Assembly (NCBI GenBank): GCA_016213405.1
Contig: JACRAM010000066.1
Location: 1-56,182, forward strand
Direction of reading: 5' to 3'
Source of the DNA: Bacteroidota bacterium
GTDB lineage: Bacteria; Bacteroidota; Bacteroidia; Palsa-948
DNA length: 56,182 bases
This document shows positions 7,960-15,067 of the stretch, in pieces. The notes below the pieces were generated by a model, which saw only the letters and a list, made by a program, of their open reading frames with translations, did no database searches and was not told the origin of the DNA. A program made the position numbers and the translations under genes. How positions within the stretch are numbered: position 1 is the stretch's first letter; each line of letters begins with the position of its first letter.

Positions 7960-8817
7960 TCACTCAATAATTATTTTTCTCAGTGATGAAGAGTTTTCAT
8001 CTTTTATTTTCAGAAAATAAACTCCTTTGGAATAAGAAGAAACATTAAACGTTTTATTGATGTCGCCCTTCATTCCGTTTGCAGAAATCAGGCTAGCAAC
8101 TTTATTTCCATTAATGTCCATCAAATCAACCGTAACAGAAGACGCTTCTTTTAATGTAAAGTGCACGTTCACATAATCAGAAGCAGGGTTTGGAGAAACA
8201 GAGAAGTTGAAGTTTGAAGCTGAACCTTCTGCAATGCCTACAAAACCTTCACAAACAACCAGTGTATCCCGGTAAACATGGTCTCCGCTTGTACCTCCGC
8301 TATTGTCAGCAGCAAGACCGGTTGTATAAAAAGTAACGCAACCAAGACCTGTTGCAGGGGCTGTCCAGTTGAATGAAAATGTTTGTGTGTTGGGTCCAAC
8401 ATTTCCGTTTCCGGTATGAACCACATTATTGCGAACATTTGCATTAACCGTTTTGGTTAGTATTTGCGTTAAAGTTGCATTAGTAATTGCTAACGTGCCT
8501 CCATTTGCACCTGAAGCAATTAATGCTTCAAAGTCAAATCCAAATAAAGCATTATTGGGAGCAACGCTTTCTGCAACCGTTACATCAACAGTGTACGTTG
8601 ATCCTGCGATGTATCCATTGGTTAGTGAAGGTGTTGTTGCAATGGAAACAGAACCGGGACCTCCGTTTAACGCAGTGCCTGTATGACAGCCAGTGATGCA
8701 AGTGTTTTCACCGGGAGAACCTGTTTTTCCGGCCTTGCCTCCACTGCTTAAAATGTCAAAGGACATGGCGCCAATCGCAATAATTCCTGCTAATGTGAGA
8801 GTAGTTGTTTTTTTCAT
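7960..8817 (-). CDS. T9SS-exported choice-of-anchor V protein with a CX3CH motif
   Basis: 285 residues: signal peptide (1-21), then TGSPGENTCITGCHTG with C40-x3-C44-H45, a beta-sandwich of choice-of-anchor V or Reeler type (about 55-185), and a C-terminal T9SS sorting domain (about 205-285: FSVSPNPASDYVNVHF ... KGVYFLKIKDENSSSLRKIIIE). T9SS domains send a protein through the outer membrane to the cell surface. Related proteins commonly carry a CxxCH-like haem motif at this place, whereas here one residue is inserted. Whether haem is attached is open. The 5' leader carries a hexamer repeat. Probably cotranscribed with the ferredoxin gene 21 bases downstream. Confidence 0.85.
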   Translation of the reverse strand: MKKTTTLTLAGIIAIGAMSFDILSSGGKAGKTGSPGENTCITGCHTGTALNGGPGSVSIATTPSLTNGYIAGSTYTVDVTVAESVAPNNALFGFDFEALIASGANGGTLAITNATLTQILTKTVNANVRNNVVHTGNGNVGPNTQTFSFNWTAPATGLGCVTFYTTGLAADNSGGTSGDHVYRDTLVVCEGFVGIAEGSASNFNFSVSPNPASDYVNVHFTLKEASSVTVDLMDINGNKVASLISANGMKGDINKTFNVSSYSKGVYFLKIKDENSSSLRKIIIE

Positions 8818-8837
8818 AATAGTTGTTTTTAGGTTAG

Positions 8838-8871
8838 GTTAGTGTTAGTGTTAGTGTTAGTGTTAGTGTTT
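8838..8871. repeat. GTTAGT hexamer microsatellite
   Basis: About five and a half copies of GTTAGT starting 21 bases upstream of the start codon of the 7960-8817 gene. A change in copy number would alter promoter or leader spacing. Confidence 0.85.
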
Positions 8872-8999
8872 AATAATCTTGTTTTCTATACAAATGTGCA
8901 AGTAAGAGAATTGCAGTGCTATGATATTTATCAGTATGGATTTTTTTATTTTTTACAAATTATTTATTAATGATTCTGCTGCTTTAAATTTATTTAAAA

Positions 9000-9917
9000 T
9001 TAAAAGTTCCAAAGCCGGGTTATATTAAAACTGATGGCAACTTCTTTTTTGGTGAAATCATTTTTATTATAGGCAACATCCCGCTGGTTCATAATGGATT
9101 GGTAAGGAGAAAGAAATATCTGGAATGCATGTGAGCCGGTGGACCACTCAACGCCTAAAGCCAGATTCGGCTTAATATCTTTTGCCGGTGTGAGCGGGTG
9201 ATCATAAGCAAACAGAACGGACATGGTAGCTGTTGTCTTTACGCGCCCGGCTAAACTTACTGCCAGATTATCATGTTTCAGATCCTGAATGCCTCCATTT
9301 GTTGTATCGTTATTAATTAAATTAAAATGAGAAAAAGAAGCACCTACTTGCAGTGAAAGCCAATCGTTGAATTTTCTTCCGATGATTAACTGGTTGAAAT
9401 AAGAAAAACGGCTGGCATCTTTATTGAATTTTCTGTCTACTATACTGTCTTTCCCACTAATATCCTTGATGGTCCAATTAATTTGGTTTTTCGTTCCTTC
9501 AATTACCATATTGCCATAATAGGTAACAAAAACCGGAATGCTGCCTGAACGGGTCTGCTGTAATATACTCCACTTGAGGTTTAAATCATTCATCATTGCC
9601 GCTTTTGTAATACCACCTCCAACTTGCAGATTCTTTATAGGAGTAAAAGTTACACCCAAACGAATATTGGATGGCGCATACATGCCAAGCATGTCGTCAA
9701 AGCCGTTCTCAATCGTACCAAAACGATGGTTAATGTCAAACTCCAGCGTTTTTGCAAAAGGAACAATCATGCTCTGGTTGTTCATCAGCCAGTTGCTTTC
9801 AAATGCATCTTTCACCGGCTTATTATCTTTTCCGGGTTTTTCTGTTGCGGTGCTGTCCTGCGCTACGGTTGTTCCTGCCCAGAGAAGAGAGAGCAGAAGA
9901 AATATTTTTGATTTCAT
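9000..9917 (-). CDS. DUF5777-family outer-membrane beta-barrel (copy 1)
   Basis: 305 residues with a signal peptide ending AQ at residue 20, then alternating beta strands and a terminal aromatic (FNITRLWNF), as in outer-membrane barrels. Diagnostic DUF5777 stretches are KTLEFDINHRFGTIENG, NIRLGVTFTPIKNLQVGGG and ALGVEWSTGSHAFQIFLSP. The family is widespread in Bacteroidota and usually sits next to YceI-like proteins and small cytochromes, as here. Its substrate is unknown. A second copy lies at 11420-12376. The gene follows the CX4CH lipoprotein gene by about 40 bases. Confidence 0.88.
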   Translation of the reverse strand: MKSKIFLLLSLLWAGTTVAQDSTATEKPGKDNKPVKDAFESNWLMNNQSMIVPFAKTLEFDINHRFGTIENGFDDMLGMYAPSNIRLGVTFTPIKNLQVGGGITKAAMMNDLNLKWSILQQTRSGSIPVFVTYYGNMVIEGTKNQINWTIKDISGKDSIVDRKFNKDASRFSYFNQLIIGRKFNDWLSLQVGASFSHFNLINNDTTNGGIQDLKHDNLAVSLAGRVKTTATMSVLFAYDHPLTPAKDIKPNLALGVEWSTGSHAFQIFLSPYQSIMNQRDVAYNKNDFTKKEVAISFNITRLWNF

Positions 9918-9956
9918 ATATATAATGTAATTAATCGTTATGGTTAAATTGTTGCA

Positions 9957-10394
9957 TTAGTTATTTTTTGCTCCGTCTTGAATCCATTTTAAAACTTTTG
10001 CTTGATAGTCAGCAGAAAGAGCACTTGCGCCCACAGGCATTTGATCGTCAGGGGTTGTTAAGTGAATCCTTCTATAGAAAACACTATTAGTTGGGTTAAC
10101 TGTATCACAATAAGCAGGACCGCCAGCTGATGATGATTGTATTGTACCCGTTTTTAGAGCTGTGTATGCAATACTTGGCGTAGATAAATCCGGTGGATTT
10201 ACTCCTGCATTGTGACAACTGGAGCCAAGGCAACCGCTAGTGGTTGCTGCGAATGCTGGTGCAATATCAAGCGAATAACTTACTGAAGTTGGAGGTGGAG
10301 TGGGCGGTTGCTTTTGCACATATTCTTTTTGGCAGGAACCAAGCACCATTGCTCCGATTATCAGCAGGTGATGAAGTTTTATTTTTATATTCAT
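9957..10394 (-). CDS. Cytochrome-c-like lipoprotein with a CX4CH motif
   Basis: About 145 residues from the ATG at 10394. A longer frame starts at 10475, but the chosen start gives a proper lipoprotein signal (LLIIGAMVLGSC, Cys 21). After a Pro-rich linker comes a domain like the small cytochrome c domains of planctomycete type: SLDIAPAFAATTSGC, the motif C55-LGSS-C60-H61, a possible axial Met in DDQMPVG, and a final KVLKWIQDGAKNN helix. The haem motif has four residues between the cysteines instead of two. It may carry haem attached by a tolerant maturation system. A close relative with CX5CH lies at 13348-13722. Confidence 0.8.
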   Translation of the reverse strand: MNIKIKLHHLLIIGAMVLGSCQKEYVQKQPPTPPPTSVSYSLDIAPAFAATTSGCLGSSCHNAGVNPPDLSTPSIAYTALKTGTIQSSSAGGPAYCDTVNPTNSVFYRRIHLTTPDDQMPVGASALSADYQAKVLKWIQDGAKNN

Positions 10395-10600
10395 AATGTA
10401 TGGTTTTAAAACTTTGATTTTTTTCCTACATAACGCAACAAATGTGTGTGGCTTTGTTTGTATAGCAAATGACATCGGTCATACGAATAGTTGTTTTTTA
10501 TCAATCTTTTGAATTTCAAATAAAGCGAAATATGGGAGAAAAAAAGGTGGCAGGAAATTCGCTGCACTGTTACCTGTCATACGCTTCGCCACTAAAATAA

Positions 10601-11299
10601 CTATCTGTACATTTCAATCATCTCCTGCAATTTTTTTTCGTTAGTGATTCTTATCTTGCGGACATCTTTAGCGATGAGTTTTTTTTCTTCCAATTCCGTT
10701 AAAGAACGAACCACTTCCTCTGCGCTGGTGCCGGACAATGCGGCAATATCCTTCCTGCGGATATTTACGTTGAGCACATTCTTCAACGTATATCCAAAAA
10801 TTTCTTTTAAGTAAAGCAGAGCGAAAACAACTCTTTCATGCACTGTCATCTGAGCCATGTACTTTATTCTGTTTTCCACTCCTCTCAGTTCCTGCGAATA
10901 AAACATCATCAGTTTGAAAGTAAGAGTAGGGTTTTTCATAAATGCTTCATAGAGGGTATTGTTGTCTATGAAACAAATGATGGAGTCATCCATAGCGGTT
11001 GCACCAATTGGATAGGACTCTGCCCCATAGCCCCTGTGCCCGAGAATGTGTCCGTCAGACGCCAGGCGCACTATTTGTTCTTTCCCTTTCGCATCGCTTG
11101 CCGTTACTTTTACTTTTCCGTTTTTAATAAAATACAATCCGAATATTGGATGACCTTCGGTTAGTATTTGCTGTCCTTTATGGTAAAAGGATTCTGATTT
11201 TTTTTCGCCAATCAGTTGAACCCATTCGGGCGAACAAAACCTGATAAAACAATTTACATTCGGGCATTGTTCGCAGGAAGTATTTTGAGGATGTGTCAT
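10601..11299 (-). CDS. Crp/Fnr-family regulator with FNR-like cysteines (copy 2)
   Basis: 232 residues and clearly paralogous to the 1682-2386 protein (shared SPEW, GHILGHRG and LMMFYSQEL blocks). Cysteines at 9, 12, 17 and 22 and another at 109 repeat the FNR-like layout, with C9 to C109 spanning 100 residues. Effector domain about 30-125, dimer helix about 130-155, winged helix-turn-helix about 185-210 (LSGTSAEEVVRSL). It stands alone between a DUF5777 gene and the CX4CH lipoprotein gene, with over 100 bases on either side, so it is probably autonomous. The recognition helix differs from copy 1, which suggests different sites or affinity. Confidence 0.9.
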   Translation of the reverse strand: MTHPQNTSCEQCPNVNCFIRFCSPEWVQLIGEKKSESFYHKGQQILTEGHPIFGLYFIKNGKVKVTASDAKGKEQIVRLASDGHILGHRGYGAESYPIGATAMDDSIICFIDNNTLYEAFMKNPTLTFKLMMFYSQELRGVENRIKYMAQMTVHERVVFALLYLKEIFGYTLKNVLNVNIRRKDIAALSGTSAEEVVRSLTELEEKKLIAKDVRKIRITNEKKLQEMIEMYR

Positions 11300-11419
11300 A
11301 ATTATTTACGAATGATTTAAAAACTGTTTGCGGCAAAGAAAAACATATTTCTCAATAACAAGAATGATTTTCGTTAGGTATTTACACACACCACCCTGCT
11401 TGCTCTGTCTGCCAGCGTT

Positions 11420-12376
11420 TTATTTTTTCAGCAAAGTAAATGTCCTCGAAATATTAAAGCCGAATTTATAGCCACCTTTGTTCCACGAATCCGGAGAATT
11501 TGGAATCATATAATTTTCTGTGATGCCGGCAGCGTTGGTGTAATTGATATGAAATACATGTCCACCTGTTTCGATTTCAATTCCTACTGCAAGTGGATTG
11601 TAATAAGGGTTAACCGTATTTTTCTTTCTGTAATCCGACTTCACATAAAAATAATCCGCGAGAACGGAAACACTTCGGCTCACTTTCAAACGTATTCCTG
11701 CTCCAACGGCAAATAAATCATTCTCATCTATAGCTCCATTAAATGGATTTTCGCTGGCAAGAACATAATTACGATGCGTATAAGAAGGAGTAATTGCTAC
11801 GGAAAGCCATGAGGCAAACTTGCGCGCAAAAATTAACTGGGTGGTATAAACCATTTTGTGCGCGAATTTTTTATTGTCTTCACTCCATGCAGAATCTGCT
11901 CCTGAATACAATTGGCTTGTAGACATAGGTGTAAGTGATGCAATGGTGTAAGCACAAATAGTAAGAGGAATTTTATTATCAATCGACTGCTCAAGAAATC
12001 TCCATTTCAGAGAGCCATCGAGGTTTTCATTTTTTTTGTTTCTCGCAACTCCTGCCTGAACGTTTTTTGTGATACCATAGTCAAAAGAAAACCGCACATC
12101 TGAAATAGCATCCCATCCGTAAAACGTGTGAACTCCTCCGTTGCTGGCACTACCCATATTTCCAAAGCGGTGCGTGATGCGAAAGTCGAGCGCTCCCTTA
12201 CCGACAGTTTGCGGAGTCTGCATACTGATTACCTTGGTGGTTTTAAATGTGGCAGTAACCTTATAGACATCTTTGTCTTTTACACCCAGTGTATCGAGCA
12301 TTTTCAATAAATCATCCTGTGCCTTCAAAACAGTAAACAGTAAACAGTAAACAGTAAACAGTAAAATTCTTTTCAT
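11420..12376 (-). CDS. DUF5777-family outer-membrane beta-barrel (copy 2)
   Basis: 318 residues. The signal peptide (LLFTVYCLLFTVLKAQ) is made largely of heptanucleotide repeats. The barrel shows the same blocks as copy 1: GALDFRITHRFGNMG, DVRFSFDYGITKNVQAG, LAVGIEIETGGHVFHINYTN and a terminal F-G-F-N-I-S-R-T-F strand. It follows the YceI-like gene by 7 bases, so the two are cotranscribed and probably act together in the envelope. Substrate unknown. Confidence 0.87.
   Translation of the reverse strand: MKRILLFTVYCLLFTVLKAQDDLLKMLDTLGVKDKDVYKVTATFKTTKVISMQTPQTVGKGALDFRITHRFGNMGSASNGGVHTFYGWDAISDVRFSFDYGITKNVQAGVARNKKNENLDGSLKWRFLEQSIDNKIPLTICAYTIASLTPMSTSQLYSGADSAWSEDNKKFAHKMVYTTQLIFARKFASWLSVAITPSYTHRNYVLASENPFNGAIDENDLFAVGAGIRLKVSRSVSVLADYFYVKSDYRKKNTVNPYYNPLAVGIEIETGGHVFHINYTNAAGITENYMIPNSPDSWNKGGYKFGFNISRTFTLLKK
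12330..12365. repeat. Heptanucleotide repeat in signal-peptide codons
   Basis: About five copies of ACAGTAA at the start of the DUF5777 copy 2 gene. Three copies make 21 bases, so the protein shows the seven-residue repeat FTVYCLL. The same repeat occurs at 53311-53345. A gain or loss of one copy shifts the reading frame. Confidence 0.85.
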
Positions 12377-12383
12377 ATAAAAT

Positions 12384-12932
12384 CTATTTCGTTTTGAATT
12401 CTGTTAATATTAATTTAATAGTAACCTCCACAATTTCTGCAATGTTTTGCGCAACAAGTGTAGGGATTTCGATATTGTGTTCTTTAAGAGCTACCATAAA
12501 TTTGCTGTCAATGGTTATTTCTTCACCTTTAATAGTAAGCGTACCTTGTATAGTGCGTTCTTTTTCCACACCGTGCAAGTTGAGTTTTCCGCCAACTGTC
12601 ACTTTATAAACTCCTTCCTTCATATAATCAATTGTGTCATTAATTTTCCCCGTAAACGTTGCGTATGGATATTTATCGCTCTCCATATATTTTTCATTGA
12701 AATGCTCTTGCATCAGCTTTTTCTCGAAATCAAATCCTTTGATGGTGACTTTTATGGCTATCTCGTTCTTTGCAGAATTCAGAATAACCTGTGCTGATTT
12801 GCTTGTAGCAGCAATGTCTTCAATGGGACCATCGGAGAAAAAACTTACCTCACAGGTTTTGCCAATATAAATCTGTGCATGAGAAGATACATAGAAAAAA
12901 GTGGTTGCAAGCAAAAGAAGTATTGTTTTCAT
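12384..12932 (-). CDS. YceI-like exported protein
   Basis: About 182 residues from the ATG at 12932, which opens directly into a signal peptide (MKTILLLLATTFFYVSSHAQ). A longer frame adds 12 residues that spoil this. The mature part has the YceI pattern: VSFFSDGPIEDIAATSKSAQ, FDFEKKLMQEHFNEKYME, KYPYATFTGKI and a GKLNLHGVEKERTI strand. YceI proteins are lipocalin-like barrels that bind polyisoprenoids such as quinones. Lying 7 bases ahead of a DUF5777 barrel and 22 bases behind a blue-copper gene, it fits a quinone or lipid-carrier role in the envelope, although that is inference. Confidence 0.87.
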   Translation of the reverse strand: MKTILLLLATTFFYVSSHAQIYIGKTCEVSFFSDGPIEDIAATSKSAQVILNSAKNEIAIKVTIKGFDFEKKLMQEHFNEKYMESDKYPYATFTGKINDTIDYMKEGVYKVTVGGKLNLHGVEKERTIQGTLTIKGEEITIDSKFMVALKEHNIEIPTLVAQNIAEIVEVTIKLILTEFKTK

Positions 12933-12954
12933 AGTGATGTTTTTTTTTCGTATT

Positions 12955-13329
12955 TCATTTAGAAACATTTATGGTTCCAGTCATTCCCGGAAGATGATAG
13001 ATACATTCATAATTATACACTCCATCAATTTGCAAAATATAAATAAGAGAATCGGAAGAAGATTGTATCGGGTCTATACCAAAAATAACACCGGAAGGAA
13101 CCGAAGTGGATGTTACCGAATGAAAACCGCTTTGCCAGCGCCATACAATCGTGTCGCCAACCTTAGCATCAACGCTGGAAGGGAAAAACATATTTCCGCT
13201 TGCGCCAACCATAATTACTACTTTTCCTTTTGATACACGAGGCAGTGCCCCCTTATCTTTCACGCATGAATTTAAAAAAACTACTCCGGCAAATAAGAAT
13301 AAAATGAATAATGTTGTTCCTTTTACCAT
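12955..13329 (-). CDS. Blue-copper (plastocyanin-like) lipoprotein
   Basis: 124 residues. Lipoprotein signal with Cys 22 (VVFLNSC), then a cupredoxin fold of about 90 residues. The type 1 copper ligands are all visible: H70 in WQSGFHSVTS, C109, H112 and M116 in YECIYHLPGM. The length is normal for a small plastocyanin domain. It is a soluble-side, membrane-tethered one-electron carrier. Gaps of about 20 bases to the CX5CH cytochrome-like gene upstream and the YceI gene downstream put it in one operon with them. A natural role is electron transfer between the quinone-side complex and the small cytochromes, which the sequence alone does not prove. Confidence 0.9.
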   Translation of the reverse strand: MVKGTTLFILFLFAGVVFLNSCVKDKGALPRVSKGKVVIMVGASGNMFFPSSVDAKVGDTIVWRWQSGFHSVTSTSVPSGVIFGIDPIQSSSDSLIYILQIDGVYNYECIYHLPGMTGTINVSK

Positions 13330-13347
13330 AAAACTGTTTTGGCAAAG

Positions 13348-13722
13348 TTAATTATTTGGCGCTCCATCTTTCAACCAGCAATCTATTTTCTGCCGCATCA
13401 GTTTCGGTAACATTCCGGATGGCGGCATAAAAGACGGATCACCGTACATCACACGTTTGCGAAGCGAATGGTCATCGGCTCTCGCTTTAACAGCATTGTA
13501 AGTGGTGTATTCGCGTGAAGAACCCGCACCATGGCAACTGGCACTGGTGGCGCAATAGGTTTGTATGATTGGCAGAATATCTGTAGAGTATTTTATATTT
13601 AAACTGTCGCATATTCTATAATCTGTTATGGAAACAAATCCTTTATCTTTTTTACATGAATAATAACATACCAGCGCTGCAACTAATAAAAATACAACTC
13701 GCCAAACAGATTTTTTTTTCAT
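13348..13722 (-). CDS. Cytochrome-c-like lipoprotein with a CX5CH motif
   Basis: 124 residues. Lipoprotein signal with Cys 23 (YYSC). The small cytochrome-like domain contains STDILPIIQTYC, then C57-ATSAS-C63-H64, a candidate Met ligand in DPSFMPPSG, and a closing KIDCWLKDGAPNN helix nearly identical in pattern to the 9957-10394 protein. Five residues separate the two motif cysteines. First gene of the operon with the cupredoxin, YceI and DUF5777 genes, with a -7 promoter element 15 bases upstream. Haem attachment is unproven. Confidence 0.82.
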   Translation of the reverse strand: MKKKSVWRVVFLLVAALVCYYSCKKDKGFVSITDYRICDSLNIKYSTDILPIIQTYCATSASCHGAGSSREYTTYNAVKARADDHSLRKRVMYGDPSFMPPSGMLPKLMRQKIDCWLKDGAPNN

Positions 13723-13736
13723 ACTACAATGGTTTG

Positions 13737-13744
13737 CAAAGATA
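13737..13744 (-). promoter_or_regulatory. Bacteroidota -7 element TATCTTTG
   Basis: Exact TAnnTTTG match 15 bases upstream of the CX5CH lipoprotein gene, implying a leader under ten bases. No TTTG sits at the usual -33 distance. Confidence 0.5.
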
Positions 13745-13811
13745 GAAACTAATTATACAAATTTCGTTCCCTGCATATTGAAAGAGCATTTTTTCTATTT
13801 TAGCACCCGTT

Positions 13812-15014
13812 ATGGCAGCAGACCTTTTTCAAGCATCCGATTATTTTCTCGTTGATGAATTGCTCAGCGATGAACATAAATTAGTGCGCGACACCACACG
13901 CGCTTTCGTTAAAAAAGAAATTTCTCCCATCATTGAAGAATGTGCTCAGCGTGCTGAGTTCCCGAAACAAGTGATAAAAGGACTTGCGGAAATCGGTGCA
14001 TTCGGTCCGTTCATTCCTCATGAATACGGAGGAGCGGGATTGGATTATATGTCTTACGGGCTCATGATGCAGGAACTGGAGCGGGGCGATTCGGGAATTC
14101 GCTCAACAGCTTCTGTTCAGGGTTCGCTGGTGATGTTTCCCATTTATGCGTTCGGCAGTGAAGTGCAAAAGAAAAAATATTTACCCAAACTCGCCAGTGG
14201 AGAATGGATGGGATGTTTCGGGTTGACAGAACCCGACCATGGTTCCAATCCAAATGGAATGATTACCAACTTCAAAGACCCCGATGGGAAAGACGGGGCA
14301 GGCAAAGGCGACCATGTGATTCTGAATGGAGCAAAAATGTGGATTTCAAATTCTCCTTTTGCAGATGTTGCTGTTGTATGGGCGAAAAATGAGCAGGGAG
14401 AAATTCAAGGATTGATTGTGGAGCGCGGCATGAAAGGATTCACCACTCCTGAAACTCATAACAAATGGTCGCTTCGTGCAAGCGCAACCGGAGAATTGGT
14501 TTTTGATAATGTAAAAGTTCCGAAAGAAAATATTCTGCCGGGCGTGAAGGGTTTGAAAGGACCTCTCAACTGCCTTAACTCCGCGCGCTATGGAATTGCG
14601 TGGGGAGCCATTGGCGCAGCGATGGATTGCTATGATTCTGCTTTAAGATATTCTAAAGAAAGAATTCAGTTTGGAAAACCAATTGCATCGTTCCAATTAA
14701 CTCAGAAGAAATTGGCAGAGATGATTACCGAAATCACCAAAGCGCAATTGCTCTGCTGGAGATTAGGAACTTTGAAAAATGAAAATAAGGCAACGCCACA
14801 GCAGATCTCTATGGCGAAAAGAAATAACGTGAACATGGCATTACAAATTGCGCGCGAAGCACGGCAGATTCATGGAGCGATGGGCATCACAGGAGAATAT
14901 CCCATCATGCGCCACATGATGAATCTGGAATCCGTCATCACTTACGAAGGCACGCATGATATTCATTTGCTCATTACGGGCTATGATATTACGGGGATAA
15001 ATGCGTTTGAGTGA
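13812..15014 (+). CDS. Acyl-CoA dehydrogenase, glutaryl-CoA dehydrogenase type
   Basis: 400 residues, the usual size for this flavoprotein family. N-terminal helical domain (1-130), middle beta domain with MGCFGLTEPDHGSNP and KMWISNSPFADVAVVWAK, and C-terminal helical domain. The catalytic base lies in VITYEGTHDIHLLITGYDITG, the arrangement of glutaryl-CoA dehydrogenase, where the Glu removes the alpha proton. That enzyme oxidatively decarboxylates glutaryl-CoA to crotonyl-CoA in lysine and tryptophan breakdown, passing electrons to electron-transfer flavoprotein. It is monocistronic, divergent from the redox operon. A different short-chain acyl-CoA substrate is possible. Confidence 0.9.
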   Translation: MAADLFQASDYFLVDELLSDEHKLVRDTTRAFVKKEISPIIEECAQRAEFPKQVIKGLAEIGAFGPFIPHEYGGAGLDYMSYGLMMQELERGDSGIRSTASVQGSLVMFPIYAFGSEVQKKKYLPKLASGEWMGCFGLTEPDHGSNPNGMITNFKDPDGKDGAGKGDHVILNGAKMWISNSPFADVAVVWAKNEQGEIQGLIVERGMKGFTTPETHNKWSLRASATGELVFDNVKVPKENILPGVKGLKGPLNCLNSARYGIAWGAIGAAMDCYDSALRYSKERIQFGKPIASFQLTQKKLAEMITEITKAQLLCWRLGTLKNENKATPQQISMAKRNNVNMALQIAREARQIHGAMGITGEYPIMRHMMNLESVITYEGTHDIHLLITGYDITGINAFE

Positions 15015-15037
15015 TTTTTTCTTTTCCTGCTTTTATC

Positions 15038-15045
15038 TACCTTTG
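15038..15045 (+). promoter_or_regulatory. Bacteroidota -7 element TACCTTTG
   Basis: Exact TAnnTTTG match 22 bases upstream of the TPR-phosphatase start codon. No convincing -33 element. Confidence 0.45.
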
Positions 15046-15067
15046 CCTTTAATAAAATCATTTCATA

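Noticed and set aside
10395-10475. Longer start for the CX4CH lipoprotein
   Set aside because: It adds 27 residues without a signal pattern; the start at 10394 gives a clean lipoprotein signal.
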